Shown: positions 35,107-51,390 of the stretch, piece by piece
How the letters are laid out: every line of letters starts with the position of its first letter
How positions within the stretch are numbered: position 1 is the stretch's first letter
Assembly: GCA_037976565.1 (NCBI GenBank)
Contig: CP137666.1
Span: forward strand, 55,608,740 to 55,672,739
Origin: Mesocentrotus franciscanus
Lineage: Eukaryota > Echinodermata > Echinoidea > Camarodonta > Strongylocentrotidae
Length of the DNA: 64,000 nt
Direction: 5' to 3'
Position numbers and translations under genes: made by a program
Notes under the pieces: model-generated
Seen by the model: the letters and a program-made list of their open reading frames with translations, nothing else
Database searches by the model: none
Told to the model about the DNA's origin: nothing

Positions 35107-36283
35107 CCAGCTGTTTTTTGAACCAGACTATATCACTACGCCCAACCCCCCAATCTTGCCCACTGTTCCTTATTAATTAAACCCCTTAAAACGAAGTAGG
35201 TAATAAACACTCCTTTTGTATCCCCTTAACCCCTTCCTGGACCCCTCCCCACCCCTAGCCCCTAATCTTCCAGGCTACATGACTATGCCTTCCCTCTTTT
35301 CATCACCCTTAAACAATACTGCCCTCTGTTCATTAATAATAAAACCCTTAAAACAAGTAGGTAATATACACTCCTTTATATCCCCTACCCCGACCCCCTC
35401 CCGAGCCCCTAATCATCCAGACTACATCACTACGCCCAACCCCCAATCTTGCCCACTGTTCCTTATTAATTAAACCCTTAAAACGAAGTAGGTAATAAAC
35501 ACTCCTTTTTATCCCCTTAACGCCCCTTCCCGGACACCTCCCCCACCACCCCACCACTCTAGCCCCTAATCATCCAGGCTACATGACTATGCCTTCCCTC
35601 TTTTCATCACCCTTAAACAATACTGCCCTCTGTTCATTAATAATAAAAAACCCTTAGATTCAATAACCAGTGTGTCACTTTAAAATCCGCCTGTGCGCGC
35701 CCATGTGCACGGCCGTATGACACAACGTATGTATTATATGCATGTAGAGCTGTTAACTGAAGTTAGAAACCCAAAATAATAAAACACACTAAAGTATAGG
35801 ATAACCGAACTCGCCCATGTGCACGGCCGTATGACACAACGTATGTATTATATGCATGTAGAGCTGTTAACTGAAGTTAGAAACCCAAAATAATAAAACA
35901 CACTAAAGTATAGGATAACCGAACTTTCAACTTTGTTTGGGTGACATTTCCGAGCATCCGAATGCTTCCGAAGACGTTGCTTCCAAGACCTATGATGCCG
36001 AAGATGACGTTCTGTGTGACGTCACAGGTCTACTAAATAAAATAATAAAATTCACTTTTGGCTCAGATATATACTGTTTCGTATGTTTTTCAGCGTTTTA
36101 ACCCTCTTGAAACCATTCTAAGGCGTTCCATGCGATACAATGTCAAAATGTTGGCTACAACATACATATCTGGGGCATTTTAGGTCATTACCTGGTATTT
36201 TACTACGAAAGTAATTAAGAGTGTTCCGTTAAAGCCCTAGTCGTGTGGTGCGCCACCTACCGGTGGTTCCGGGAACATTGCGT
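35107..36283. other. ~1.18-kb insertion inside the 554-bp array
   Basis: It interrupts the unit between GGGAGACC and AAGGAAAATAC. It contains a ~294-bp C-rich tandem duplication (35,123-35,416 and 35,417 to about 35,655) and an exact 114-bp tandem duplication (35,698-35,811 and 35,812-35,925). No coding sequence or clear terminal repeats are seen. Confidence 0.7.
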
Positions 36284-38048
36284 CAAGGAAAATACAAAGA
36301 ATATACCCTTCCGTTCACCACTGCTAATGAAAACTAGGGCAATACGGTTTAATTAATGACCAGCTCAGATGTCTGATACGGGTGATAATTATATAATATT
36401 GACTGGCCTTGAGGGGTATATAAGAAATATTGACCAAGCTAAGATCATATTGCCCCGAGTCGAAAGACGAGGGCAATATGGTCTTAGCGCGGCCAATATT
36501 TCTTATATCCCCCGAAAGTAAAGCCAGTCAATATTTTTATTGTCATCCAAATCAGACATCTAGAGCAAATACAGAAATCCACCATGACAATCTCAAAGAA
36601 CTGAACAAACTTTGTCAGACCAGCACTGTGCATCCAGTGCTTGACGAAATTTTCGATGCACTGCAATTAAACAGTGTGCCTTTGGTGTGATTATTACGTC
36701 ACAATAGAGTGCGCGCAAAGTGCGCAGGTTCTCGTACGCATAATAGATGCGCAATGAAAATGACAAAATACGGCGCGGTCAATATGAGACTATATTTTCA
36801 CTCGTCTCTACACGCAAAGTCTATACGGGCAGGAGACCAAGGAAAATACAAAGAATATACCCTTCCGTTCACCACTGCTAATGAAAACTAGGGCAATACG
36901 GTTTAATTAATGACCAGCTCAGATGTCTGATACGGGTGATAATTATATAATATTGACTGGCCTTGAGGGGTATATAAGAAATATTGACCAAGTTAAGATC
37001 ATATTGCCCCGAGTCGAAAGACGAGGGCAATATGGTCTTAGCGCGGCCAATATTTCTTATATCCCCCGAAAGTAAAGCCAGTCAATATTTTTATTGTCAT
37101 CCAAATCAGACATCTAGAGCAAATACAGAAATCCACCATGACAATCTCAAAGAACTGAACAAACTTTGTCAGACCAGCACTGTGCATCCAGTGCTTGACG
37201 AAATTTTCGATGCACTGCAATTAAACAGTGTGCCTTTGGTGTGATTATTACGTCACAATAGAGTGCGCGCAAAGTGCGCAGGTTCTCGTACGCATAATAG
37301 ATGCGCAATGAAAATGACAAAATACGGCGCGGTCAATATGAGACTATATTTTCACTCGTCTCTACACGCAAAGTCTATACGGGCAGGGAGACCAAGGAAA
37401 ATACAAAGAATATACCCTTCCGTTCACCACTGCTAATGAAAACTAGGGCAATACGGTTTAATTAATGACCAGCTCAGATGTCTGATACGGGTGATAATTA
37501 TATAATATTGACTGGCCTTGAGGGGTATATAAGAAATATTGACAAGCTAAGATCATATTGCCCCGAGTCGAAAGACGAGGGCAATATGGTCTTAGCGCGG
37601 CCAATATTTCTTATATCCCCCGAAAGTAAAGCCAGTCAATATTTTTATTGTCATCCAAATCAGACATCTAGAGCAAATACAGAAATCCACCATGACAATC
37701 TCAAAGAACTGAACAAACTTTGTCAGACCAGCACTGTGCATCCAGTGCTTGACGAAATTTTCGATGCACTGCAATTAAACAGTGTGCCTTTGGTGTGATT
37801 ATTACGTCACAATAGAGTGCGCGCAAAGTGCGCAGGTTCTCGTACGCATAATAGATGCGCAATGAAAATGACAAAATACGGCGCGGTCAATATGAGACTA
37901 TATTTTCACTCGTCTCTACACGCAAAGTCTATACGGGCAGGGAGACCAAGGAAAATACAAAGAATATACCCTTCCGTTCACCACTGCTAATGAAAACTAG
38001 GGCAATACGGTTTAGTAAATGACCAGCTCAGATGTCTGATACGGGTGA
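36284..38048. repeat. 554-bp tandem units, second block (about 3.2 units)
   Basis: Marker spacing is 554, 555 and 554 bp. Units here share changes that set them apart from the first block (ATTAAACAGTGTGCCTTTGG in place of the GCAAACAGTGTGC form), so the last three arose from one another more recently. Confidence 0.88.
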
Positions 38049-38460
38049 TAATCAGCCATATTCCACTCTTTCTTGTCAGTGCGCATTTATTAAAGTGCAT
38101 ACGCGCAGTATTGTGTAGACCTTTGGTGTAGACGTTAAAGTGTACGCGCGGTAACAATTTACGTCACAATTACATTTTCATACATTTTCATCTCTGGACA
38201 AGATCTAAGGGAAATACATGCATACATGGTGGGTAAAAAATCATGCTTGATAACAAATTTGTATATCATTTGTTTTAAAAAATGCCTTATAGAGGGGGAT
38301 AGGTAATAATAATTATATTGACTTGGCTTCTTTCGGGGTACATCAAAATATTGACCGCGCTAAGACCATATTGCCCTCGTCTTTCGACTCGGGGCAATAT
38401 GATCTTAGCTTGGTCAATATTTATGATATACCCCTCAAGCCCAGTCAATATAATATAAAT

Positions 38461-38784
38461 ATTAAATGACCTATATAGATAATGATGCGCGATTGGTCAA
38501 AGCGGCATCACGTGACTAGAGCTGCAAGGATCTCTAACGTTATATTGCCCGATTGACGTGACCTTGGTCCGTTATATTGGACCGAGGAGCGTCATCACTA
38601 CGTCATATTGCATAGCTGCCGCACGCGCAGTGCGCTGCATGCAGACAACATACTAGCCTGCGCCTAATTAAAGCCTGCGCCCACCCTGCGCCTATACAGC
38701 TCCGCGCTTCTTGGTTTCAGTATTTTGAATTAGTGTAGGCCTAGATCTAGATTTATATGACACAAATGTCGTATCTATATAGAC
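38461..38784. other. Intergenic, short inverted motifs
   Basis: GGTCCGTTATATTGGACC (about 38,567) is a small hairpin. No gene is seen. Confidence 0.4.
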
Positions 38785-38963
38785 TATATAATATAACAGA
38801 TATTGCCTGTTGTATCGCTTTAATAAATAACATTTCATTTCCCTCCAGAGTTATATATTTCCTTCGGGAAAAATATAATCCCTTGGGAAAAATATAACTC
38901 TGGCGAGGAAGTGAGATGTAATATTAAACCTAGGCAGGCAATATCTGTATAATATTATATAAC
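38785..38963. mobile_element. Palindromic MITE (~180 bp)
   Basis: TATAATATAACAGATATTGCC (left) pairs with GGCAATATCTGTATAATA (right, about 38,935-38,955). The inner arms CCAGAGTTATATATTTCC and its partner near 38,880-38,905 also pair. Confidence 0.75.
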
Positions 38964-38967
38964 AAGG

Positions 38968-39800
38968 GAAACGCTCTCGGCGGTCTCGCCTGCATTACGC
39001 AATTCGGTATGATGAAAAATTGAGGTTGGGGCATTATTTAAAGGCAGGTTGGCCCATTAGCAGGCCCCCAAAAATGAAATCCTCTGAATCTAATCAGCAT
39101 TTTGAAGTGAATATTGACTAAGATTGATCAGAAGAATTACATACTATTGTTTGTACCAAGATTGATAACTTTCATGAAATATGAATTAAAAAATATAAAA
39201 AATTGATTTATTAATTCTCATATTAAGTTGTGAAAAATATAAATATAAAGTCTACTGACCTAAAATGACCTTTGACCTTGACTTTGTGACCTAGGATTTG
39301 TGTCATATAAATTTGTGATACTTGATAACCCTTGGGTACAAGTTTCATGGAATAGGAATACATGTATGTATATTTTCAAAATTACGATAAAAATTCAAAA
39401 TCTTAACCTGATGCCACAACATAGTCCAAGTTTGATGACCAGAAATGACCTTTGACCTTGACTTAGTGACCTGAAATTCTGCTCACATGATTGGGCATAC
39501 TTGATAACCCTTTAGTCAGTTTCATTGAATAATAACTTATACTTTCAAAATTATATTAAAAATTCAAAAACTTAACCTCAGGTTAAGTTTTTGATGATGA
39601 TGCCACAACATAGTCTAAGTTTGTTGACCTTAAATGACCTTTGACCTTGACTTTGTGACCTGAAATTCTCCTCACATGATTGGGCATACTTGATAACCCT
39701 TAGTCCAAGTTTCATTGAATAAGAACCTATACTTTAAAAATTATATTAAAAATTCAAAAGCGGCGCCTATGTCTCGCTTTTTGTTACGCAGGCGGGACAA
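38968..39800. mobile_element. GTCTCGCCTGC-ended repeat (copy 2 of 3)
   Basis: Same start and end as 27,632-29,030, shorter by at least one internal unit and lacking the GCC tract. It carries three TGACCTTTGACCTTGAC motifs. Its right end abuts the start of the tubulin segmental duplication. Confidence 0.8.
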
Positions 39801-40019
39801 AAATCCTTTGTGGTAGTTTCCCTTCTCATTTCAGTCTCTCAATTCATTATCAAACTACTTTGTACCACTTCGCGAGCACTCTTTCACAGCTCTCATATTC
39901 AAGTAGCCTGATCATCATTTCATATTCATACTCCTCTATTTCCAAAACATTTACTCATCAAATCATCTTAAATTAGCTTATAATGAAATGACAAACACTG
40001 AGATTGTTTCAGAAAGAAA

Positions 40020-40025
40020 TTTATT
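40020..40025 (-). terminator. Candidate polyadenylation signal, tubulin copy 1
   Basis: AATAAA on the minus strand about 300 nt after the stop codon, in a block conserved in copy 2 (53,588-53,593). Confidence 0.5.
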
Positions 40026-40324
40026 TTCTCCTTGTAATCATCAATTTAAAAATCATCATGTTCCAAACTTTTGTTATTTCTTCTTCTTCAATAATTTCAT
40101 TTTTAAAGTGTTAAAAAAACCCTTCAAACTGTTACTTCTGAAGAAAGCCTATCAAAATGTGGACGTCGCTCTTCATTGAATTCATTACGCATTTCATGTG
40201 AAATCAATGCATTAGTGCATTTGTTCTTATTCAATGTTTATCGAATCAAGCGTTTGAACTACAAAGTGTATTTAACATTAACGCAAAAAGTCCCAGGTGT
40301 GCTGTTAAGGTTGAGATGAGTCGT

Positions 40325-44907
<4,583 letters not shown>

Positions 44908-45094
44908 TTTTGATGATTTTCAGGTCGTTATAGTCTAGAAATCTAGTAAGAATTTGAGGTAAATTTCTGGAGTATTAAACGTCGGCGGGAAACTTGACGC
45001 AACGCTTGCCAACAGCAGCAGAATGATAACGATATTTTTAAAAACTCATCTAAAAAAGCGCACATTACGCGTATACGCGCATCGTATGTGCAGT

Positions 45095-45190
45095 ACGTAT
45101 ATAAACAAAAGTAAGTCAACCAATAATTAGCAAATATGGCAATACGTCACTAGGAAATGAACCAATTAAGTTTCAGAAATGAAATGCTCC
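45095..45190 (-). promoter_or_regulatory. Likely proximal promoter, tubulin copy 1
   Basis: A TATATA motif at 45,098-45,103 lies ~190 bp upstream of the ATG. Two CCAAT boxes (plus-strand 45,120-45,124 and 45,162-45,166) and a TACGTCA CRE half-site (about 45,143) are conserved in copy 2, unlike much of the surrounding DNA. Function is inferred from conservation and position. Confidence 0.5.
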
Positions 45191-45416
45191 CGGCCGGCGC
45201 GCGGCCGCACGAGCTTAGACAAGTAGGTCGGTACAGACGCGCGTATCTAACCTGGTGCTAAGCGCGCATCATCCATATTTCAATGTCCTTAATTTTTACA
45301 TTTCCTTTTGTTGCGTCACAATAAATATAAAAATAATAGACGTAGCTGCAATAATTCAAGAAATAAGTTTCGCCTAGACAAATTTACGCGTGCCAGATTT
45401 CAGTTATGAAGAGGAG

Positions 45417-45627
45417 GGGGTGTCCGGTCGCTTTACACAAATTATGGTTTTTCTTTTGCCTTTGGGTTTAATGACAAAATTTATTCTAAATCTAATTGCA
45501 CTAACCATCTTTAATATATTTTGTCTTTTGTGTGCTATATGTAATTAAAGATTTACGACATATTGCATGTACATGTATACTTCTTGAAATTACTATTTAA
45601 AGTCTACTTTCCTGTCCAGACATAGTT
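45417..45627. repeat. GTGTCCGG-bounded repeat (one of three)
   Basis: TGTCCGGTCGCTTTACAC, AATTAAAGATTTA and CTGTCCAGACA blocks recur in order at 46,545-46,672 (shorter, with TGTCCGGAC at both ends) and, in part, at 63,167-63,340. Part of it lies inside the tubulin duplication. Confidence 0.5.
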
Positions 45628-45801
45628 TGCACAAGTTTTGTGCTTGATCTAGTCTATATCTAAGTATTCTTTAAAAGTAGAAATGAAAAAGTAACGAGTT
45701 CACATAATATAGTTTATCATGAGATGGGAGCTTAAGAAATAAAGATGGAAAGGAAGGAATGATAATTTGTCTACTCTCACTCCATCCCGACTGACGATCA
45801 A

Positions 45802-46328
45802 AGTGTATGGAGCCCCAAATTCGCCAAAAATTTGATGGCAAAATCTCACTTAAACTGTATCATAATGTGAAAGAGGGTTTTATTTAAGACACATTTCTGC
45901 AAAGACTCCCAAAAAAAAAGATGTGTTTGAAGACAAATATTGATAAAAGAATACATATTTGGGTTTTCTGCGTACAACAGAAAACCCAAATGTTGTATTC
46001 ATCAATATGCGACTTCCAACACATTTGTTTTGAAAATCCTTGCAGAAATGTATCCTAAAGCATGTCTGCACTAGTTCGGCCAGGAGGGATATACCTCCCA
46101 GCGTGGTCACTGACAGGTGGTTATCTCATCAACTTAGCTCTCAATTAACATAAGAAAAAGATGATCGTGGGGGACCAACGGTCACCGCTTAGGCATTGTT
46201 TTCTATATAAAGGGAGCAGGTATAGCTACAAGTAGTGCAGTGGGGCTTTAAATGATATCCTCTTTCACATGAAAATACAATTTAAGTGAAACTTTGCCAT
46301 TACATTTTCGGGGCTCCCAACACTTTAG
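45802..46328. mobile_element. Foldback element with nested inner hairpin
   Basis: Outer arms (45,802-45,876 and 46,251-46,328) share AAGTGT, GGAGCCCC, ATGGCAAA, TCACTTAAA and ATGTGAAAGAGG blocks in inverted order. An inner inverted repeat (about 45,886-46,052) pairs ACATTTCTGCAA and CATATTTGGGTTTTCTG blocks around a short GCGTACAA loop. It is non-coding. Confidence 0.75.
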
Positions 46329-48099
46329 AGGGGCTTTAACTGCATCTAAGAAATATTTGGATTTATTGCAGAATAAATATCAGAACCGGGTGGGTGCATG
46401 TGCTCATAATGAAAATTAATCTATAGTCCCACGATTCAACTTCGTATGTCCAAGGTATTCTGAAATGGAAGATATTAAACACTCGTCAAAAGGAAATACA
46501 GGTGTATACATGTTATGATTGAAAGAGAATCTCTCATAATAAGGGATTGTGTGTCCGGACGCTTAACGAAAATAATGCTGTTATAAAGATTTATGAAATT
46601 TTGCATGTAAACTTTTTCAAATTACTATTTGAATCAACTTACTGTCCGGATAACCAACCTGTCCGGACACACGATGTGTGGGTATACATGAAACTACTCA
46701 TACCATGTAAATCACATATTAATCACATACTCATTTACTCCGCTCAAAATGAAACCTTTGTCTCCCTAAACAAAAAATAAATGAAAAATGAAGAAAGAAA
46801 AAATAGGGGAGGTGGCTTTAGGGTATAATCAATCGTCATCATTCATCATTGGGTAAATTATTAAGGACAGGGAAATATATGATATGAAATTATCCTTTTC
46901 TGCATAGCAAGCTTTCAGAAATGAATGTTATGGCGAACTCAATCTTTCCATGCCTCATACGTATATAAAAAAAACATTGTCCGAACTATATAAGATATAA
47001 CTGTAACTGATCATTCATAAACCATTTGCTAAATGGTTAATGAGCCAAACGTGTTTTTTTCTCTTCAAATTCCAAGATTGTTCGTTAGGATACAATGAAT
47101 TTGAATGAATATGAAGTTCTTCATAAATTGATAGACTTAAGTGCCATCAGATCCAACAGAGCACTTTCTTGACCATTATGTCATACACATGAAATTTAAA
47201 ATATAGATAATGCTCCCTCCTTCACTCACTCTCTCTCTCTCTCTCTCTCCATTATACTTTCGATTCTCATGTTATTTCTCCTGCAAATCACTCCCCCCCC
47301 CAAAAAAAAAAAAAAAAAAAAAAATCCATGTATCCTTTTTGATCACTGAAGAAGAAACACACATTGCTTTAGAAATAAAATCATACCACATGTGTAAACT
47401 GGTGAAGACAGAAAGCTAGGAGTACTTTGCATTTATGAAAGGGTGTTTAATTTAATATAATACATACATCTCAAATAATGAGACCGAGGCATACATATAA
47501 TAGAGAAAGAGAGATCGAACTTAATTCTACATAATCAGGCCTAAACTTAAAAAAATATTTTTGTTTGAATATTGATATCATAATTTTTTGCAATTGTATT
47601 GGTCTGCTTTCATTGTTCCTCCATGATTACATAACACTCCTCTGAACACATAGTAAAATTCAAATAAAAGGGTAACTTTGACCATAACTTTGTATTGTTC
47701 ACATCATATGTATCTTTCTCATTGACATTGTACTGATTTATGCTGCAACTTAATGATGGTGAAAACTCAAATAATTGCAGTAAAGTCATGGCTATATTTT
47801 CATGGAAATGGATGTCACGGCCCCGTCTGTCTATCCATGCTTCTATTTGAGCCGAAATTTGTCTTATTTTTAGAAGATGGTTGTCAGGAGGTATTGCATA
47901 AATACAACTTCAAGTACATTTTCTCATCACTCCATCACACGTACAGCGTACATGAATGATATACTTCACAAAATGAAGTAGTCAATGGTTTCTATACATG
48001 GTGAATAAAGAATTGAGTAAGAGTTCCTTGAACAGTTAACCAGTTGGTAAGAGCAAGCCGTTCAAAATGTGATATAAACCTCAGTCGGGCCTCAGTCAC
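46329..48099. other. AT-rich intergenic with short low-complexity tracts
   Basis: It holds a GTGTCCGG-type repeat (46,545-46,672), (CT)n at about 47,228-47,250 and poly-C/poly-A at about 47,292-47,322. No gene is recognised; the 77-codon frame at 46,547 reads through the repeat. Confidence 0.5.
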
Positions 48100-48835
48100 A
48101 CCATGGATCTACAACGAAGTAGGTCCATGGTCACACGTACCGCCAGAACTCCCACCTCCCTGGATAGACGGAGGGAAGGAGGTAAGGAGGTTAGAAAAGA
48201 GGAAAGGGGGGAAGGAGGTAAGAAAAGAGGAAAAGAGGAAAGGAGTGAAAGAGAGAGAGACGGAAAGAGAGAGAGAGAGACATAGACACGGAGAGAGAGA
48301 GACAAAGGGGGAGAGAGAGACAGAGAGACAGAGAGAGAGAGAGACAGAGACAGACAGACAGAGGGAAAGAAAGAGAGAGATAGACTGGGGGTGGGGAGAT
48401 GTCGGGACTTCTTCATCTTGGTTTGATTTTGTTTGGAAATTAGTCACAGTTGACTATTTTTGCCGCACACTATTTTATGAATTATTTATTCACAATATAT
48501 AAATGTGTACAATTTATTACATGTCATAAATTACTATTTTTAGAAATTTTCCCCCTCCATTCCCCTTTCCCTTGCTTATTTTTTCTGTTTTTTTTTTGTT
48601 TTTTTGAGAAAAGTATATAATTCAAGAAATTTGGAAGGAGACGGATATGATACATGTAGCCTGGCTCCAATGCGAAGAGAAATGTTCTCACTTCTGCTAG
48701 GTTTAGTCTGAAATCTATATTACGCAGACTAGCCCTTGGGAAATTAATAAAGGAGAAGTCTATACCTATATTTCTAGACTTTGTATCACACAGTTTCATT
48801 GAGAACAGTCAAAAACCACTCCACCTGGAAGCAGG
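48100..48835. repeat. Dispersed repeat with GA microsatellite (copy 2 of 2)
   Basis: It shares blocks with 6,770-7,160 in order: GGAGGGAAGGAGGTAAGGAGG, GAGAGA/CAGACA tract, GGGGAGATGTCGGGAC, then GACGGATATGATACATGTAG through ACCACTCCACCTGGAAG. About 220 bp (48,417-48,640) interrupts this copy between two of the blocks. Confidence 0.75.
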
Positions 48836-49139
48836 GGCGTCGCTAGGCCTTTTTCAGTGGGGGGGGGGGGTTGTAGAGGCCATCGATTACCGACAAAACT
48901 AGCCACCAATTACCGACAAAATTTAATGTCCCAATGTCTACAAATTTAACCCTATAAACCCGGGGCCGAAGGCTAAATTGTTGTTCCTATGAACTATAGT
49001 ACTTGCGCATGCGCAAATGGTCATTTTCCTCGACGACATAAATGTACGAATTATTACGTCAACTTAGTCAGCATCATATAATAGCTATATATTTAAATGC
49101 AGGCGCGTAGCTAGGATCTTATTTTAAGGGGGCGGTAGT
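48836..49139. other. Repeat termini of hAT-like type
   Basis: CAGGGGCGTCGCTAGGCC (about 48,834) and CAGGCGCGTAGCTAGG (about 49,100) each look like a transposon start followed by G-rich sequence. The second is the inverted match of the end at 17,607-17,621. Confidence 0.45.
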
Positions 49140-50335
49140 GAGCAAGCGAATCACCTAAAGAGCGCGCGAAGGGAAAGAAGACGATTCGTTGTACCGTTCT
49201 CGACTCTTAATCCTTGTCTGAATTCAGTTTCCCCCCTCCCGCGCGAAGCGCGGAAGCTTTGACGTTTCCTTAAATTATGACAGAAAGCAAACGTTCCGTT
49301 GTATTGTTCTCAACTCTTAATCCTTATCTGAATTCACTTTCACCTTCTGCGCGAAGCGCGGAAGCTTTGGGGTTTCATTAAAATATTACAGAAAGAAGAC
49401 GATTCGTTGTACCGTTCGCGACTCTTAACCCTAATTGTCTGAATTAATTTTCCCCCCTCCCGCGCGAAGCGCGGAATCTTAGATGTTTCATTAAATTATT
49501 AGAGAAAGAAGACGATTCGTTTTACCGTTCTCGACTCTTAATCCTTGTCTGAATTCAGTTTACCCTTCTGCGCGAAGCGCGGAAGTTTTGGGGTTTCATT
49601 AAAATATTAGAGAAAGAAGACGATTCGTTGTACCGTTCGCGACTCTTAACCCTAATAATTGTCTGAATTCATTTTCCCCGCGCGGAAGCTTTGACGTTTC
49701 CTTAAATTATGAGAGAAAGCAGACGTTCCGTTGTATTGTTCTCGACTCTTAACCCCCGTCTTAATTCAGTTTTCCCCCTCCTGCGCGAAGCGCGGAAGCT
49801 TTGACGTTTCCTTAAGTTATTATAGAAAAAAGACGATTCGTTGTACCGTTCGCGACTCTTAACCCTAATTGTCTGAATGAAGTTCCTCCCCCCCCCCTCC
49901 TGCGCGAAGCGCGGAATCTTAGATGTTTCATTCAATTATTAGAGAAAAGAGACGATTTGTTTTACCGTTCTCGACTCTTAATCCTTGTCTGAATTCAGTT
50001 TCCTCTTCTGAGCGAAGCGCGGAAGCTTTGGGGTTTCATTAAAATATTAAAGAAGACGATTCGTTGTACCGTTCGCGACTCTTAACCCTAATTGTCTGAA
50101 TTCAGTTTTTCACCCCTCCCGCGCGAAGCGCGGAAGCTTTGACGTTTTCTTAAATTATTAGAGAAAGAAGGCGATTCGTTGTACCGTTCTCGACTCTTAA
50201 TCCTTGTCTGAATGAAGTTTCCCCCTTCCGCTTCCGAAGCGCGGAAGCTTTGGGGTTTCATTAAAATATTAGAGAAAAAGACGATTCGTTGTACCGTTCT
50301 CGACTCTTAATATTTGTTTGAATTTAGTTTCCTCG
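49140..50335. repeat. ~108-115-bp satellite array (about 11 units)
   Basis: Each unit has GCGCGAAGCGCGGAAGC, GACGATTCGTTGTACCGTTC and CGACTCTTAATCC-TTGTC blocks. The GCGCGAAGCGCGG marker falls at 49,241, 49,349, 49,462, 49,570, 49,783 and onward. Two unit types (TTTGACGTTT and TTTGGGGTTT) partly alternate, suggesting a higher-order dimer. Isolated units occur at 17,331-17,500 and 60,820-61,260. Confidence 0.88.
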
Positions 50336-50559
50336 AAAATTTTAAACCTCTGATTTCTTTAGCTGATTAGTGAAACTTTGAGAAAATACAAGTACCATAG
50401 TTGTAGTCTCTCTCGAAGTCGTCACAGCGGATAAAAAGTCAGAGTTCGTATGGAAAAAAAATGTCGGCCGGCCGACATTATACATCTCACCGACTTCAAA
50501 CTTCTGCATTGATATAGTACACGAGGATCGAGCAAGAATACCGACACAGCAACATATTT

Positions 50560-50930
50560 ATGCGTGTCTTTCTTTCTCCCTCGACGAGACGACTCCACCA
50601 ACAACCCCCTCTCTTTTACTCCCACCCCTCCTCTCTCAGACTATGACCTCCCCCTCGCTCTCCTCTTTCATCCCCCGTTTCTTTTTTCTCTTTCTTTTTT
50701 CTTCTCTTTTTTCCTTTTCTCCTTTTCTTTCTTTTCTTTCTTTTCCTTTCTTTCCTCTCCGCCCTCTTTTTCATTTTTCTCTTTCTTTCTTTTTTTCTCT
50801 TTCCTTTCTTTTCCTTTCTTTCCTTTCTTTTTCTTTCTTTCCTTTCTTTTCCTTTTCTTTTCTTCTTTCTTTCCCTTTCCCTCTCTTTTTCCACCTCCCC
50901 CTCTTCTCTTTTTTCCCGACGGCAGCGCAA
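50560..50930. repeat. Polypyrimidine (CTTT-rich) tract
   Basis: About 370 bp of CTTT/CCTTTC sequence. All open frames over it, on both strands, are low-complexity artefacts. Confidence 0.9.
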
Positions 50931-50977
50931 TTTTACCGACAATATCCTGACAGGTGGGGGGTGTCCGCCCCTTGGAT

Positions 50978-51390
50978 GTGATTATTACGTCACAATAGAG
51001 TGCGCGCAAAGTGCGCAGGTTCTCATACGCGTAATAGATGCGCGTACTAATTGGATACATTGCAACTTTTGGGATCACTTTTTAGTCAAAAGTTGAGAGA
51101 CCGAAGCGTGAGCGTGAAGGTAAGAATACAATTCAATTATTTATTAGTTGGCTTTTGGGGGGGGGGCAGCTCAGGAGGGGGAAGTTGTATAAAACAAACA
51201 ATGCACGTTTGTTCGTGCATTTGCGGGCCGAAATAATGCACTCTGTGCTCGACTCGCCACCTGGATATACCGCACTCGGTCCTGCGAACCTCGGTGCGGT
51301 ATATCCAGGGGCTCCTCTCGCACATCGTGCATTATTTGGCCCTGAATGCACTCACTACCGTGCGTTCTTTGTATACTACACGTTTTGTAT
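50978..51390 (+). mobile_element. Hairpin element, direct copy (inverted partner at 63,594-63,926)
   Basis: It begins ATTATTACGTCACAATAGAG and GTGCGCGCAAAGTGCGCA, the same module as in each 554-bp unit. It contains a long hairpin: GGCCGAAATAATGCACT and CCTGGATATACCGCACTCGG (51,226-51,280) pair with 51,290-51,342. The partner copy lacks the left hairpin arm. Confidence 0.75.

Larger units (their letters stand above)
34076..38460. mobile_element. Composite foldback-like element carrying a 554-bp tandem array
   Basis: The left edge (34,076-34,102) and the right segment (38,049-38,455) match the two parts of 16,680-17,105. Between them lie tandem units of 554-555 bp: the marker CTGATACGGG falls at 34,641, 36,373, 36,927, 37,482 and 38,036. 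The start of each unit (TATTGACTGGCCTTGAGGGG and onward) is the inverted complement of the element's right end (about 38,310-38,455), so the array sits between terminal inverted repeats that are themselves hairpins. The 86-codon frame repeated in each unit spans the hairpin and is not considered a gene. Confidence 0.8.

Noticed and set aside
34143..37798. Repeated 86-106-codon frame starting MTKLRSYCPESKDEGN or similar, at 34,143, 34,698, 36,430, 36,984 and 37,478
   Set aside because: It is conserved only because the 554-bp DNA unit is tandemly repeated. It runs through the hairpin stem and resembles no protein family, so conservation is at the DNA level.
48044..48502. 152-codon Arg/Glu-rich frame and the antisense Ser/Leu-rich frames
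   Set aside because: They are GA microsatellite translations inside a dispersed repeat also present near 6.8 kb.
49140..50335. Regularly spaced repeats resembling a CRISPR array
   Set aside because: Units are contiguous and ~108-115 bp long with no unique spacers, in a eukaryotic genome; this is a satellite.
50564..51078. Overlapping 108-136-codon frames
   Set aside because: Translations of a polypyrimidine tract.
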